DNA of 64,000 nucleotides from Streptomyces sp. JJ38 (lineage in GTDB: Bacteria > Actinomycetota > Actinomycetes > Streptomycetales > Streptomycetaceae): contig NZ_JABLSI010000019.1 of the NCBI RefSeq assembly GCF_019303475.1, positions 121,275 to 185,274 on the forward strand. The letters run 5' to 3'. Below, in pieces: positions 25,488 through 34,796 of this stretch (position 1 is its first letter; each line of letters begins with the position of its first letter). The notes under the pieces were generated by a model that did no database searches, was not told the DNA's origin, and saw only the letters and a program-made list of their open reading frames with translations. Made by a program: the position numbers and the translations under genes.

Positions 25488-25898
25488 TCAGCCGACGAGG
25501 TTGCGGGCCACGGTCCACGTCACCATCAGCAGCGCCGCGGGCAGGATGGCGCGGGTGCTGACCCTGGGGCGGTACCGCCGTCCGCGCAGGCCCGAGACGA
25601 GCCAGCGTGTGCCGAGGTAGGTCACGACGGGAACGCCGAGGACGAGCATGGCCGCGTTGTCGGCGAAGGCCGCCGCGACGTCCCCGTGCAGGAGGTCGTA
25701 CGCCATCCGCGTGGTGCCGCAGGCGGGGCAGTCCAGACCGGTGGCCCAGTTGAAGACGCAGCGGGGGAGGAACTGCCCGGGCGAGTGCGGATCGGTGCGG
25801 TACAGGTACGCCGCCCCCGCGCCGCCGGCCGCGAGAGCGGCCAGCGGCGCCACGGCCGGATGGCGAGGCCGGCGGGTGCGCGGCGCGGAGACGCTCAC
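25488..25898 (-). CDS. DUF2752 membrane protein
   Basis: A 136-residue membrane protein with the DUF2752 signature GLDCPACGTTR (a CPxCGxTR motif that may bind metal) and hydrophobic segments before and after it. GTG 25898 lies 8 nt after the stop of the upstream TM2 gene, so the two are probably co-transcribed. TM2 and DUF2752 genes are often neighbours in actinobacteria; their joint function is not established. Confidence 0.88.
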   Translation of the reverse strand: MSVSAPRTRRPRHPAVAPLAALAAGGAGAAYLYRTDPHSPGQFLPRCVFNWATGLDCPACGTTRMAYDLLHGDVAAAFADNAAMLVLGVPVVTYLGTRWLVSGLRGRRYRPRVSTRAILPAALLMVTWTVARNLVG

Positions 25899-25906
25899 GG
25901 CGGGGC

Positions 25907-26323
25907 TCAGCTGCGCAGGATGCGGCCCTGGGCGTCCGTCGCGTCGCTCTTGGTCAGCGTGATGATGCCGTCGATCATCGACCAGATGCCGCAGCCGCCG
26001 AGGGTCAGCAGCTGGCCGATGCCGATGCCGATGTGGCCGGTGTAGAAGCGGCCGATGCCGAAGGTGCCGACGAGCAGCGTGAGCAGGCCCGCGGTGATCT
26101 TGGACTTGTCGGAGTACGGACGACCGTAGGGGTCGTAGCCGTACGGCGCGTTCGGGTCACCGGTGTACTGGCCGGGGGCGGCGCCACCCGGGGCCGGCGG
26201 GGCCTGCGGGTAGCCGTAGCCGGGCTGGCCGGGCTGACCGGGCTGTCCCGGAGCGCCGTACGGGCCGGGCTGGCCGGGCTGCTGACCGGGCTGGCTGTAA
26301 GGATTCTGCTGCGGGTCGGACAC
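25907..26323 (-). CDS. TM2 domain protein with Pro/Gly/Gln-rich N-terminus
   Basis: A 138-residue protein. The first 70 residues are a low-complexity PGQPG/YGYPQ tail, presumably cytoplasmic, followed by a TM2 domain with GRFYTGHIG and GGCGIWSMIDGI, ending DAQGRILRS. The TM2 part closely matches the downstream 82-residue paralogue. It starts at GTG 26323 behind GGGGGAAG and is first of the TM2-DUF2752 pair. Confidence 0.88.
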   Translation of the reverse strand: MSDPQQNPYSQPGQQPGQPGPYGAPGQPGQPGQPGYGYPQAPPAPGGAAPGQYTGDPNAPYGYDPYGRPYSDKSKITAGLLTLLVGTFGIGRFYTGHIGIGIGQLLTLGGCGIWSMIDGIITLTKSDATDAQGRILRS

Positions 26324-26844
26324 GTTCTTCCCCCGAGTGGAGCGTAGGCGTTGGCACTGACGTCGCCATACTGCCAGCCCTCCCCCGGTTGTCGGAACTG
26401 TGGGCGTGCCCTTGGCACAGAGCGGTCGCACGTGTGGTACGCCGTCGTGGCGCAGAGTGTGGTGTCCACGACAGTGAGCGCCCGGAAGGTGGCCGATCGG
26501 GACCCCGTAACCGGCGCATATCGTGCATGCTGGGTGGTATCCGAATCGATCGCCCGCCCGGTGCGGCCCGTCCGGCGGCACCCCGGGCCTCGTCGAACCG
26601 CACTGAGGTGATTAGTCGGGTTACCGTTCGAGTGGCGTTGCTGACTTTTCCCGTTTGACAGGAGAGCGGGAGGTACGGTCACACTCCGACCCACCAGCGC
26701 GGCGCACGACATCCCACCGCGCCGACGTCGCGACGGGCCGGCGAGCCGGGTCACCGCACCCGTGCGACGTCAGCCGGCCCACCCCGGCACCGCAGTACCT
26801 CGCAGCGCACCCGCTGACCACCAACCGGAGAGAAGAGCGAGAAG
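26324..26844. other. Intergenic region between the TM2 gene and topA
   Basis: A 521-bp divergent gap. The only plausible promoter element is TTGACA at 26655-26660, with a loose TACGGT 13 nt later (spacing too short for a standard promoter). topA supercoiling control in Streptomyces acts through its promoter region, which should lie here. No coding remnant is seen. Confidence 0.35.
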
Positions 26845-29691
26845 TTGTCCCCGACCAGCGATACCGCAACGGGCGGTCGCCGACTCGTGATCGTCGAGTC
26901 GCCCGCCAAGGCGAAGACGATCAAGGGCTATCTCGGCCCTGGCTACGTCGTCGAGGCGAGCGTCGGGCACATCCGCGACCTGCCGAACGGGGCCGCCGAG
27001 GTGCCGGCCAAGTACAAGGGTGAGCCCTGGGCCCGTCTCGGGGTGAACGTCGACCACGACTTCGAGCCCCTCTACGTCGTCAACAGTGACAAGAAGGACC
27101 AGGTCAAGAAGCTCAAGCAGCTGCTGGCCGAGTCCGACGAGCTCTACCTCGCCACCGATGAGGACCGCGAGGGCGAGGCCATCGCCTGGCACCTCCAGGA
27201 GGTGCTGAAGCCCAAGGTCCCGGTGCGCCGCATGGTCTTCAACGAGATCACCAAGGACGCCATCCGCGACGCCGTCAACAACACCCGGGACCTCGACCAG
27301 AAGCTCGTCGACGCCCAGGAGACCCGCCGTATCCTGGACCGCCTCTACGGGTACGAGGTCTCGCCGGTCCTGTGGAAGAAGGTCATGCCGCGGCTGTCGG
27401 CCGGGCGCGTGCAGTCCGTCGCCACCCGGCTCGTGGTCGAGCGGGAGCGCGAGCGCATGGCGTTCCGCGCCGCCGAGTACTGGGACCTCACCGGCACCTT
27501 CTCGGCCGGGGGCACCTCCGCGTCCGACACCTTCGGCGCCCGGCTGACCGCCGTCGACGGCCGCCGTGTCGCCCAGGGCCGCGACTTCGGCTCCGACGGG
27601 CAGCTCAAGCGCGCCGACCAGGTGCTCCACCTGGACGAGCAGGCCGCCCGCTCCCTGGCCGCGGCTCTCGCGGAGGCCGCGTTCTCCGTCCGCTCGGTCG
27701 ACTCGAAGCCCTACCGCCGCTCTCCCTACGCGCCCTTCCGTACGACGACGCTCCAGCAGGAGGCCTCGCGCAAGCTCGGCATGGGCGCCAAGGTCACGAT
27801 GCAGGTGGCGCAGCGCCTGTACGAGAACGGTTTCATCACCTATATGCGTACGGACAGCACGACGCTGTCCGAGACGGCCGTGACCGCCGCCCGCGCCCAG
27901 GTCACCCAGCTCTACGGTGCGGACTACCTGCCGGACAAGCCGCGCTCGTACGCCGGGAAGGTCAAGAACGCGCAGGAGGCGCACGAGGCGATCCGCCCCT
28001 CCGGCGACCGCTTCCGCACCCCCGCCGAGACGGGACTCACCGGCGAGCAGTTCAAGCTCTACGAGCTCATCTGGAAGCGGACCGTCGCCTCGCAGATGAA
28101 GGACGCCGTGGGCCAGTCCGTCACCGTCAAGGTCGGCGGACGCGCCGCCGACGGGCGGGAGGCCGAGTTCTCCACCACCGGGAAGATCATCACCTTCCAC
28201 GGGTTCCTCAAGGCCTACGTCGAGGGCTCCGACGACCCGAACGCCGAGCTGGACGACCGCGAGCGCCGGCTGCCGCAGGTCGCCGAGGGCGACGCGCTGG
28301 GCGTCCGGGAGATCACCGCTGACGGCCACGCGACCAAGCCGCCCGCCCGCTACACCGAGGCCACGCTGGTCAAGGAGCTGGAGGAGCGGGAGATCGGCCG
28401 CCCGTCGACGTACGCGTCGATCATCAGCACCATCCTCGACCGGCGGTACGTGTTCAAGAAGGGCACGGCCCTGGTGCCGTCCTTCCTCTCCTTCGCCGTC
28501 GTCGGGCTGCTGGAGAAGCACTTCGGCCGGCTGGTCGACTACGACTTCACCGCGCAGATGGAGGACGATCTCGACCGCATCGCGCGCGGGGACGCCGAGT
28601 CCGTGCCGTGGCTGCGCCGCTTCTACTACGGCGAGGGCGAGACGCCGGGCGGCGCCGCCGAGGCCGGCAACGGCGACGGCGACCACCTGGGCGGGCTGAA
28701 GGAACTCGTCTCCGACCTGGGCGCCATCGACGCGAAGGGCGTCTCCTCCTTCCCCGTCGGTGAGGGGATCGTGCTGCGTGTCGGCCGCTACGGCCCGTAC
28801 GTCGAGAAGCCGGGCCCCGAGGGCGAGACGGGCCAGCGGGCCGACGTCCCCGACGACCTGCCGCCGGACGAGCTGACCGTCGCGCTGGCCGAGGAGCTGT
28901 TCGCCAAGCCCAGCGGCGAGCGGGAACTGGGCACCGACCCGGACAGCGGCAACCCGGTCGTCGCGAAGTCCGGCCGCTACGGCCCCTACGTCACCGAGAT
29001 CCTGCCCGAGGGCACGCCGAAGACCGGGAAGAACGCCGTCAAGCCGCGCACGGCGTCCCTGTTCAAGTCGATGGACCTGGACACGGTCACCCTGGACGAC
29101 GCCCTCCGGCTGCTGTCCCTGCCCCGCGTCGTCGGGGTGGACCCGGAGTCGGAGCAGGAGATCACCGCCCAGAACGGCCGCTACGGCCCGTACCTGAAGA
29201 AGGGCACGGACTCGCGCTCGCTGGAGCGCGAGGACCAGATCTTCAGCATCACCCTGGAGCAGGCGCAGGCCATCTACGCCCAGCCGAAGCAGCGCGGCCG
29301 GGCCGCCGCCAAGCCCCCGCTGAAGGAGCTGGGCGCCGACCCGTTCAACGACCGCCCGGTCGTCGTCAAGGACGGCCGTTTCGGCCCGTACGTGACGGAC
29401 GGCGAGACCAACGCGACCCTGCGCCGCGACGACGACGTCGAGACGATCACCGCCGAGCGCGCCTTCGAGCTGCTCGCCGAGAAGCGCGCGAAGGGCCCGG
29501 CCAAGAAGCCGGCGAAGAAGGCGGCGGCGAAGAAGACCACGGCGAAGAAGACCACGGCGAAGAAGCCCGCCGCCAAGAAGACCGCGGCGAAGAAGACGGC
29601 CGCCAAGAAGACGGCGGCGAAGAAGACGGCGGCGAAGAAGACGGCGGCGAAGAAGACCGCCGCCGCGAAGCCGGGGCCCGCCGCCGAGTGA
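26845..29691 (+). CDS. topA: DNA topoisomerase I
   Basis: A 948-residue type IA topoisomerase that relaxes negative supercoils. It has an N-terminal TOPRIM (VIVESPAKAKTIKGYLG, then DEDREGEAIAWHL) and the catalytic Tyr333 in ITYMRTDSTT. Repeated C-terminal domains carry the GRYGPY and GRFGPYV motifs. The last 60 residues are a KKTAA-type lysine repeat tail, a known feature of Streptomyces TopA that holds the enzyme on DNA. No zinc fingers are present. The start is TTG 26845, which reproduces the N-terminus of Streptomyces orthologues (MSPTS). Confidence 0.97.
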   Translation: MSPTSDTATGGRRLVIVESPAKAKTIKGYLGPGYVVEASVGHIRDLPNGAAEVPAKYKGEPWARLGVNVDHDFEPLYVVNSDKKDQVKKLKQLLAESDELYLATDEDREGEAIAWHLQEVLKPKVPVRRMVFNEITKDAIRDAVNNTRDLDQKLVDAQETRRILDRLYGYEVSPVLWKKVMPRLSAGRVQSVATRLVVERERERMAFRAAEYWDLTGTFSAGGTSASDTFGARLTAVDGRRVAQGRDFGSDGQLKRADQVLHLDEQAARSLAAALAEAAFSVRSVDSKPYRRSPYAPFRTTTLQQEASRKLGMGAKVTMQVAQRLYENGFITYMRTDSTTLSETAVTAARAQVTQLYGADYLPDKPRSYAGKVKNAQEAHEAIRPSGDRFRTPAETGLTGEQFKLYELIWKRTVASQMKDAVGQSVTVKVGGRAADGREAEFSTTGKIITFHGFLKAYVEGSDDPNAELDDRERRLPQVAEGDALGVREITADGHATKPPARYTEATLVKELEEREIGRPSTYASIISTILDRRYVFKKGTALVPSFLSFAVVGLLEKHFGRLVDYDFTAQMEDDLDRIARGDAESVPWLRRFYYGEGETPGGAAEAGNGDGDHLGGLKELVSDLGAIDAKGVSSFPVGEGIVLRVGRYGPYVEKPGPEGETGQRADVPDDLPPDELTVALAEELFAKPSGERELGTDPDSGNPVVAKSGRYGPYVTEILPEGTPKTGKNAVKPRTASLFKSMDLDTVTLDDALRLLSLPRVVGVDPESEQEITAQNGRYGPYLKKGTDSRSLEREDQIFSITLEQAQAIYAQPKQRGRAAAKPPLKELGADPFNDRPVVVKDGRFGPYVTDGETNATLRRDDDVETITAERAFELLAEKRAKGPAKKPAKKAAAKKTTAKKTTAKKPAAKKTAAKKTAAKKTAAKKTAAKKTAAKKTAAAKPGPAAE
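29500..29668 (+). repeat. topA: Lysine/alanine codon repeats in the topA tail
   Basis: About eleven degenerate 15-bp units of the form AAGAAGACGGCGGCG encode KKTAA/KKTTA repeats at the TopA C-terminus. The repeat stays in frame to near the stop codon. Confidence 0.85.
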
Positions 29692-29698
29692 GAGCACG

Positions 29699-29729
29699 GG
29701 CCGCCGCCCCCGCCCGGGGGGAGGCGGCC
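29699..29729 (+). terminator. topA terminator
   Basis: GGCCGCC (29699-29705) pairs with GGCGGCC (29723-29729), with an inner CCCCCG/CGGGGG stem. It begins 8 nt after the topA stop codon. Confidence 0.7.
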
Positions 29730-29908
29730 TCGCTCGTTCGCGCTCCCGGGCAGCGGGCGAGGCGGATCGCGTGTACCGGCTGCCGTTCCCGGCCCGAGGG
29801 CCGCCCGGCCGCCCGGCCGTCCGGGTCGGAGCCGCCGGATCCGCCCGCGCGCTGCCCGATCTCCGGGTCCGGGCCGACGGTGTCGGCCGCACTCGATACG
29901 CTGCCCGT

Positions 29909-32900
29909 ATGACGCGAGCAGAGCAGCCAGTGACGGGCGACTCCGCCTCCGAAGCCCTCGCCGCGGACTCCCGCGAGCGCGCCGTGCGGGCGCTGGTGCG
30001 CTACGCACCGCTGCGGCGGTTGTGGAGCGCCACCTACGTCAGCGGAATCGGAGACGCCCTCGGGCTCCTCGTGCTCACGCTCCTCACCGCTCAGGCCGTC
30101 GTCGGCGTGGCGCTGACCGGTGGTGAGACGTGGTTCGGCGGCGGCTACCGCGGGGTGGCCCTCGCCGTCGTGGCGGTCTTCGCCACCCGCCTGCTCGCCA
30201 CCCTGCTCTGTGGCGCCGTGCTGCTCGGCCCGGTCTCCTCCCTCGTGGCCCCGGGCGGTCCGCTCGACCGCCGCTGGACGATGATCGGCGCCGACGGCCT
30301 GCGGGCCGCGCTGCTGATCGTCGCGCCGCTGTGGATCACGTGGACGCCGGACAGCGCCTACGCCTTCCTCCTCGGCACCGTGTTCCTCGCGGGCGTGGCC
30401 GAGCGGCTGTGGACGGTCGCCAAGGACAGCGCGGCCCCGGCCCTGCTGCCGGAGCCGCCGCCCGAGGGCGCCGCCATACGCCCGCTGCCCGACCAGCACG
30501 AGGCCCTGCGCCGCCTGTGGGTGCGTGGCTCGTTCCTCGCCTTCCCGGCCGCCGCCGCGGTCCTGCTCGTCGTCACCCTGCTCAGCAATCTGCTGGGCAC
30601 GGGCATCGTGTGGTTCACCGACCACCAGGCGGCCCTGGCGTCCTATGTCGCGGCCGGTCTGTTCGCCGCATCGATCTCCTTGCTCGTCTTCCTCACCCTG
30701 CCCGCCACCTCGACGCCCCGCCCGCGCTCCCCGCTGGAGGGGCTGCGCAGGCCGCGCACCGCCGCCGGTCCCGAACGGGGTCGCACGGGCGCCGTCTCGC
30801 TGCTCGTCACGGCCGCCGCCGCGGTGGCCGGCGCGGTCGGGGGCGCGGTCGCGGTGAGCGTGCTGCACGCGGCGGACTTCGGCGGCGGCCCGGCCACCTT
30901 CGCCCTCCTCGTCCTCGGCCTCACCGGCGGCACCGCCTGCGGCATCCGCGGAGCCGGGCACGTGCTGCCCTCGCTCTCCCGGCGCCGGGTGCTGGCCCTG
31001 GCCCTGATCGTCACCGGGGGCGGCCTGCTGCTGACGGGCCTCGTCTCCGACACGGCGACGATGCTGGCCGCCGGGCTCTTCACCGGCCTGAGCGCCGGCG
31101 TGGCCGCCCGCGCCGCGCACACCGTGCTCGACCAGGAGACGGAGGAGTCCCGTCGCACGCGGATGACGGAGCACCTCGGCGCCGTCGTCCGGCTGAGCAT
31201 CGCGCTGTCGGCCATCCTGGCCCCGCTGCTGGCGGCGCTCATCGGCACCCAGCGGGTGGAGAGCGGCAAGTTCGTCTTCGCCCACAGCGGTGCCGCGTTC
31301 GTCCTCATGCTGCTGGGCGCGCTGCTCCTGCCCGTCGCCGCGCTGGTGCTCACCCGCGTGGACGACCGGCAGGGCGTGCCGCTGCGCCGCGACCTCCTCG
31401 ACGCCGTCCGCGGCGGGGACCCGGAGCAGGCCCCGGCCACGACGGGCTTCTTCATCGCCCTGGAGGGCGGGGACGGCGCGGGCAAGTCCACACAGGCCGA
31501 GGCGCTCGCGGAGTGGATACGCGGCAAGGGACACGAGGTCGTCGTCACCCGGGAGCCGGGCGCCACGCCGCTCGGCAAGCGGCTGCGCTCGATCGTGCTG
31601 GACGTGTCCTCGGCCGGGCTGTCCGACCGGGCGGAGGCGCTGCTCTACGCGGCCGACCGCGCGGAGCACGTGGAAACCGTCGTCCGTCCGGCCCTGGAGC
31701 GCGGCGCCGTCGTCATCACCGACCGCTACGTCGACTCCTCCGTCGCCTACCAGGGGGCGGGCCGCGAGCTGTCGCCGTCCGAGATCGCCCGCATCTCCCG
31801 CTGGGCTACGGACGGCCTCGTCCCGCACCTCACCGTCCTGCTGGACATCTCGCCCGAGACGGCCAGGGAGCGCTTCACCGAGGCCCCGGACCGGCTGGAG
31901 TCGGAGTCGTCCGACTTCCACCAGCGGGTGCGTGCCGGGTTCCTCGCGCTCGCCGCCGCCGACCCGGCCCGCTACCTCGTCGTGGACGCGGGCCAGGAGC
32001 CGGAGTCGGTCACCGGCGTCGTCCGGCACCGGCTCGACCAGGTCCTGCCGCTCTCGGAGCAGGAGATCCAGGAGCGCGAGGAGGCCCGGCGCCGCGCCGA
32101 GGAGGAGCGCAAGCGCCGCGAGGCCGAGGAGGCCGCGCGCCGCGAGGAGGAGGAGCGCCGCAAGGCCGAGGCCGAGCGGCTGGAGCGGGAGCGCCAGGCG
32201 GAGCTCGCCCGGCAGGAGCGGGAGCGTCAGGAGGAGTTGGCCCGGCTGCGGGCCGAGGAGGAGGCCAGGGAGCAGGAGCGGCGCCGCCAGGAGGCTGAGG
32301 CCGCCCGCCGCGCGGCCGAGGCCCGGCTCGCCGAGGAGACCCGGCGCCGGGCCGAGGAGCTGCGCCGTCGCGCCGAGGAGGAGCGGGAGCGCCGCGAGGC
32401 CGAGGAGGCCGCCCGGCGAGCGGAGGAGGAGCGTCTCGCCCGCCAGCGGGAGGAGGAGACGCGGCTGCGCGAGGAGGCGGCGGCCCGCCGCGCGGAGAAG
32501 CAGCGCAAGGCGGAGGAGGCGCTGCTGCGGGCGGAGCGGAACCGCGCGGCGCAGCAGGCCGAGCAGGAGAACGCGGTGGGCGGCTCCGAGGAGGACACCG
32601 TGCAGGTGCCCCGGGTGCCGCAGGACCCGCCCGCCGGTGCGTCCGGTGGTCCGTCCGGTGGCGCGTCCGACGGGGAGACGCAGGTGCTGCCGCAGGTGTC
32701 GGACGACGCGGCCCCGGGCGGGTCCGGCTCCGGTGCCAGGGGCGGCGCCCCGCGGGGGAGCGACCCCGACGACGTCACGCGTGAGCTCCCCCTCCGGCCG
32801 GACGCTCCCGCGGCCTCCGAAGCTCCCCCGGCTCCCCCTGCGTCGGAGTCGGCGGACCGTGCCCGGCCCCGTCCCGCCTGGGCCGAGGAGACGCCGATGG

Positions 32901-33022
32901 ACGACCTGCCGACCCTGGCGGACGAACTGCTCGGCCCCTACGAGGAGCCCGCGGCCGCCAAGGACGAAGACGAGGACGGGGACGGGGACGGGGACGGCGG
33001 CAGGCCGGGCCGACGCCGCTGA
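29909..33022 (+). CDS. tmk: MFS-like membrane protein fused to thymidylate kinase
   Basis: A 1037-residue three-part protein. Residues about 25-485 form a multi-helix major-facilitator-like membrane domain. Residues about 512-720 are a thymidylate kinase (P-loop EGGDGAGKST near 520, DRYVDSSVAYQG, and a DR pair at DRAEH). The rest is a highly charged coiled coil of Glu/Arg/Ala (about 720-890) and an acidic Pro/Gly tail ending in DGDGDGDG. dTMP kinase supplies dTDP for DNA synthesis. The fusion is conserved in Streptomyces (SCO3542 type). Why it is membrane-bound is unknown; the long coiled coil suggests a scaffold role. Confidence 0.93.
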   Translation: MTRAEQPVTGDSASEALAADSRERAVRALVRYAPLRRLWSATYVSGIGDALGLLVLTLLTAQAVVGVALTGGETWFGGGYRGVALAVVAVFATRLLATLLCGAVLLGPVSSLVAPGGPLDRRWTMIGADGLRAALLIVAPLWITWTPDSAYAFLLGTVFLAGVAERLWTVAKDSAAPALLPEPPPEGAAIRPLPDQHEALRRLWVRGSFLAFPAAAAVLLVVTLLSNLLGTGIVWFTDHQAALASYVAAGLFAASISLLVFLTLPATSTPRPRSPLEGLRRPRTAAGPERGRTGAVSLLVTAAAAVAGAVGGAVAVSVLHAADFGGGPATFALLVLGLTGGTACGIRGAGHVLPSLSRRRVLALALIVTGGGLLLTGLVSDTATMLAAGLFTGLSAGVAARAAHTVLDQETEESRRTRMTEHLGAVVRLSIALSAILAPLLAALIGTQRVESGKFVFAHSGAAFVLMLLGALLLPVAALVLTRVDDRQGVPLRRDLLDAVRGGDPEQAPATTGFFIALEGGDGAGKSTQAEALAEWIRGKGHEVVVTREPGATPLGKRLRSIVLDVSSAGLSDRAEALLYAADRAEHVETVVRPALERGAVVITDRYVDSSVAYQGAGRELSPSEIARISRWATDGLVPHLTVLLDISPETARERFTEAPDRLESESSDFHQRVRAGFLALAAADPARYLVVDAGQEPESVTGVVRHRLDQVLPLSEQEIQEREEARRRAEEERKRREAEEAARREEEERRKAEAERLERERQAELARQERERQEELARLRAEEEAREQERRRQEAEAARRAAEARLAEETRRRAEELRRRAEEERERREAEEAARRAEEERLARQREEETRLREEAAARRAEKQRKAEEALLRAERNRAAQQAEQENAVGGSEEDTVQVPRVPQDPPAGASGGPSGGASDGETQVLPQVSDDAAPGGSGSGARGGAPRGSDPDDVTRELPLRPDAPAASEAPPAPPASESADRARPRPAWAEETPMDDLPTLADELLGPYEEPAAAKDEDEDGDGDGDGGRPGRRR

Positions 33023-33061
33023 TCCGGCCGGGAGCGGGCCCGGAGCCCTGTGACGGTCACC

Positions 33062-33093
33062 GGCGTCTGGGCCGCCCCCGCGGCCCAGACGCC
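33062..33093 (+). terminator. tmk terminator
   Basis: GGCGTCTGGGCCGC (33062-33075), loop CCCC, and GCGGCCCAGACGCC (33080-33093) form a perfect 14-bp stem, 39 nt past the stop codon. Confidence 0.85.
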
Positions 33094-33456
33094 GCGCAGC
33101 CCACGGCCGGTGCGAGCGGTGCCGGTGCCCGCGCGCTCCGTGGAAGCGGAGGCGCTGCGGGCGGGGGCCCTCGCGTCCTGGGAGTCCGGCAGGGAGGGCG
33201 CTACCGGCCGGCCGTCGGCGAAGCGCCGGCCCGGGGCTGCATGGTGACCATGCCATATGACTAGTCGGAGCGAGTCGGGCGCCGCCGGTCGAGCCCTGGA
33301 GCGCGACCGGAGTTCACCCGCCCGGCGCAGTGCCGACGCTGTCGGTGCCATCCACGACAATGGACGCCGGAGTACGGCCGGGGTACGTCGCGTGAGACGT
33401 GCCGACGGGCCAGCGGGATCGATCGACCGAACGAGAGCGGCGGCGGAAGGGCAGCC
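33094..33456. other. Intergenic region upstream of the delta-prime gene
   Basis: A 363-bp gap without convincing coding signal. A short A/T-richer patch near 33245-33265 (CATGCCATATGACTAG) is the most promoter-like part. GGAAGGGCAGCC precedes the next ATG. Confidence 0.4.
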
Positions 33457-34722
33457 ATGGCGGTGTGGGACGACCTGGTCGGCCAGGAGAGGGTGGTGGC
33501 CCAGCTCGCGGCCGCCGCCCGGGACGCCGACGCCTTCGTCACCGCTCACGCCGCCGCCGGCACCGCCGCCGAAGCCGCCCACACCCCGGCCGACACCGCT
33601 GCCGAGTCGGCGATCGCGGCCGGCTCGTCCATGACGCACGCCTGGCTGTTCACCGGCCCGCCCGGCGCCGGCCGCGCCACGGCGGCCCGCGCCTTCGCCG
33701 CCGCCCTCCAGTGCGTCAGCCCCGACCGCGCCTCGGGCGGCGTCCCCGGCTGCGGCTTCTGCGACGGCTGCCACACCGCCCTCGTCGGCACCCACGCCGA
33801 CGTCGACGTCATCCGTACGGATCAACTCACGATCGGCGTCAAGGAGACCCGCGAGCTGGTGCGGCGCGCCCAGCTCTCCCCGGCCGGGGGGCGCTGGCAG
33901 GCCATCGTCCTGGAGGACGCCGACCGCCTCACCGAGGGCGCGGGCAACGTCCTGCTGAAGGCCGTCGAGGAGCCCGCTCCGCGCACCGTCTGGCTGCTGT
34001 GCGCCCCCTCCACCGAGGACGTCCTGCCCACCATCCGCTCCCGCTGCCGGCTGCTGTCCCTGCGCACCCCGCCGGTGGACGCCGTCGCCGAACTCCTCGT
34101 CCGGCGGGACGGTATCGAGCCCGCCCTCGCCGCCGCCTGCGCCCGGGCCACCGGCGGCCACATCGAGCGCAGCCGGCGCCTCGCCACCGACGAGCGGGCC
34201 CGCGCCCGACGCATGGCCGTCCTGAAGCTGCCGACGCGGGTGGACACGGTCGGCGGCTGCCTCGGCGCCGCCCAGGAGCTGATCGACGCCGCGACCGAGG
34301 ACGCCAAGCAGGTCGCCGAGGAGCTCGACGCCCGGGAGACGGAGGATCTGCGCGCCGCACTCGGCGGCACCGAGGGCAAGCGGATGCCGCGCGGCACCGC
34401 CGGGGCGATGAAGGAGCTGGAGGACCGGCAGAAGCGCCGTGCCACCCGCACACAGCGGGATTCGCTGGACCTCGCCCTCACCGACCTCGCCGCCTTCTAC
34501 CGCGACGTGCTGGCCCGGCAGCTCGGGTCCGCCTCCGCCCCCACCGGCCCCGACCTGGGCCTCTCCGCGGCCGAGAGCGTCGCCCGGCTGGCCGCGTCCT
34601 CGCGCCCCGAGCAGACCCTGCGGCGTATGGAGGCCATCCTGGAGTGCCGGGAGGCCCTCGACCGGAACGTCGCCCCGCTCCTCGCCGTCGAGGCGATGAC
34701 GCTGGCGCTGCGCGTGGGCTGA
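33457..34722 (+). CDS. holB: DNA polymerase III subunit delta prime
   Basis: A 421-residue clamp-loader subunit of the DnaX/HolB AAA+ family. It has VWDDLVGQERVVAQL, a P-loop-like GPPGAGRAT in which Arg replaces the catalytic Lys, as expected for the non-hydrolysing delta-prime subunit, and a Cys cluster (CVSPDR...GCGFCDGC) for zinc. VLEDADRLTEGAGNVLLKAVEEP is the sensor/Walker B region. An Ala/Thr-rich insertion lies at residues 30-55. It is followed at 75 bp by a lipoprotein peptidase gene, the same order as in S. coelicolor. Confidence 0.95.
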   Translation: MAVWDDLVGQERVVAQLAAAARDADAFVTAHAAAGTAAEAAHTPADTAAESAIAAGSSMTHAWLFTGPPGAGRATAARAFAAALQCVSPDRASGGVPGCGFCDGCHTALVGTHADVDVIRTDQLTIGVKETRELVRRAQLSPAGGRWQAIVLEDADRLTEGAGNVLLKAVEEPAPRTVWLLCAPSTEDVLPTIRSRCRLLSLRTPPVDAVAELLVRRDGIEPALAAACARATGGHIERSRRLATDERARARRMAVLKLPTRVDTVGGCLGAAQELIDAATEDAKQVAEELDARETEDLRAALGGTEGKRMPRGTAGAMKELEDRQKRRATRTQRDSLDLALTDLAAFYRDVLARQLGSASAPTGPDLGLSAAESVARLAASSRPEQTLRRMEAILECREALDRNVAPLLAVEAMTLALRVG

Positions 34723-34796
34723 GGTCGTCCGGGGATATACGCTCCGTGGTGATCCTCACGGCAGTGACCACGGACTCGACCCGGTGAAGGTGACCG

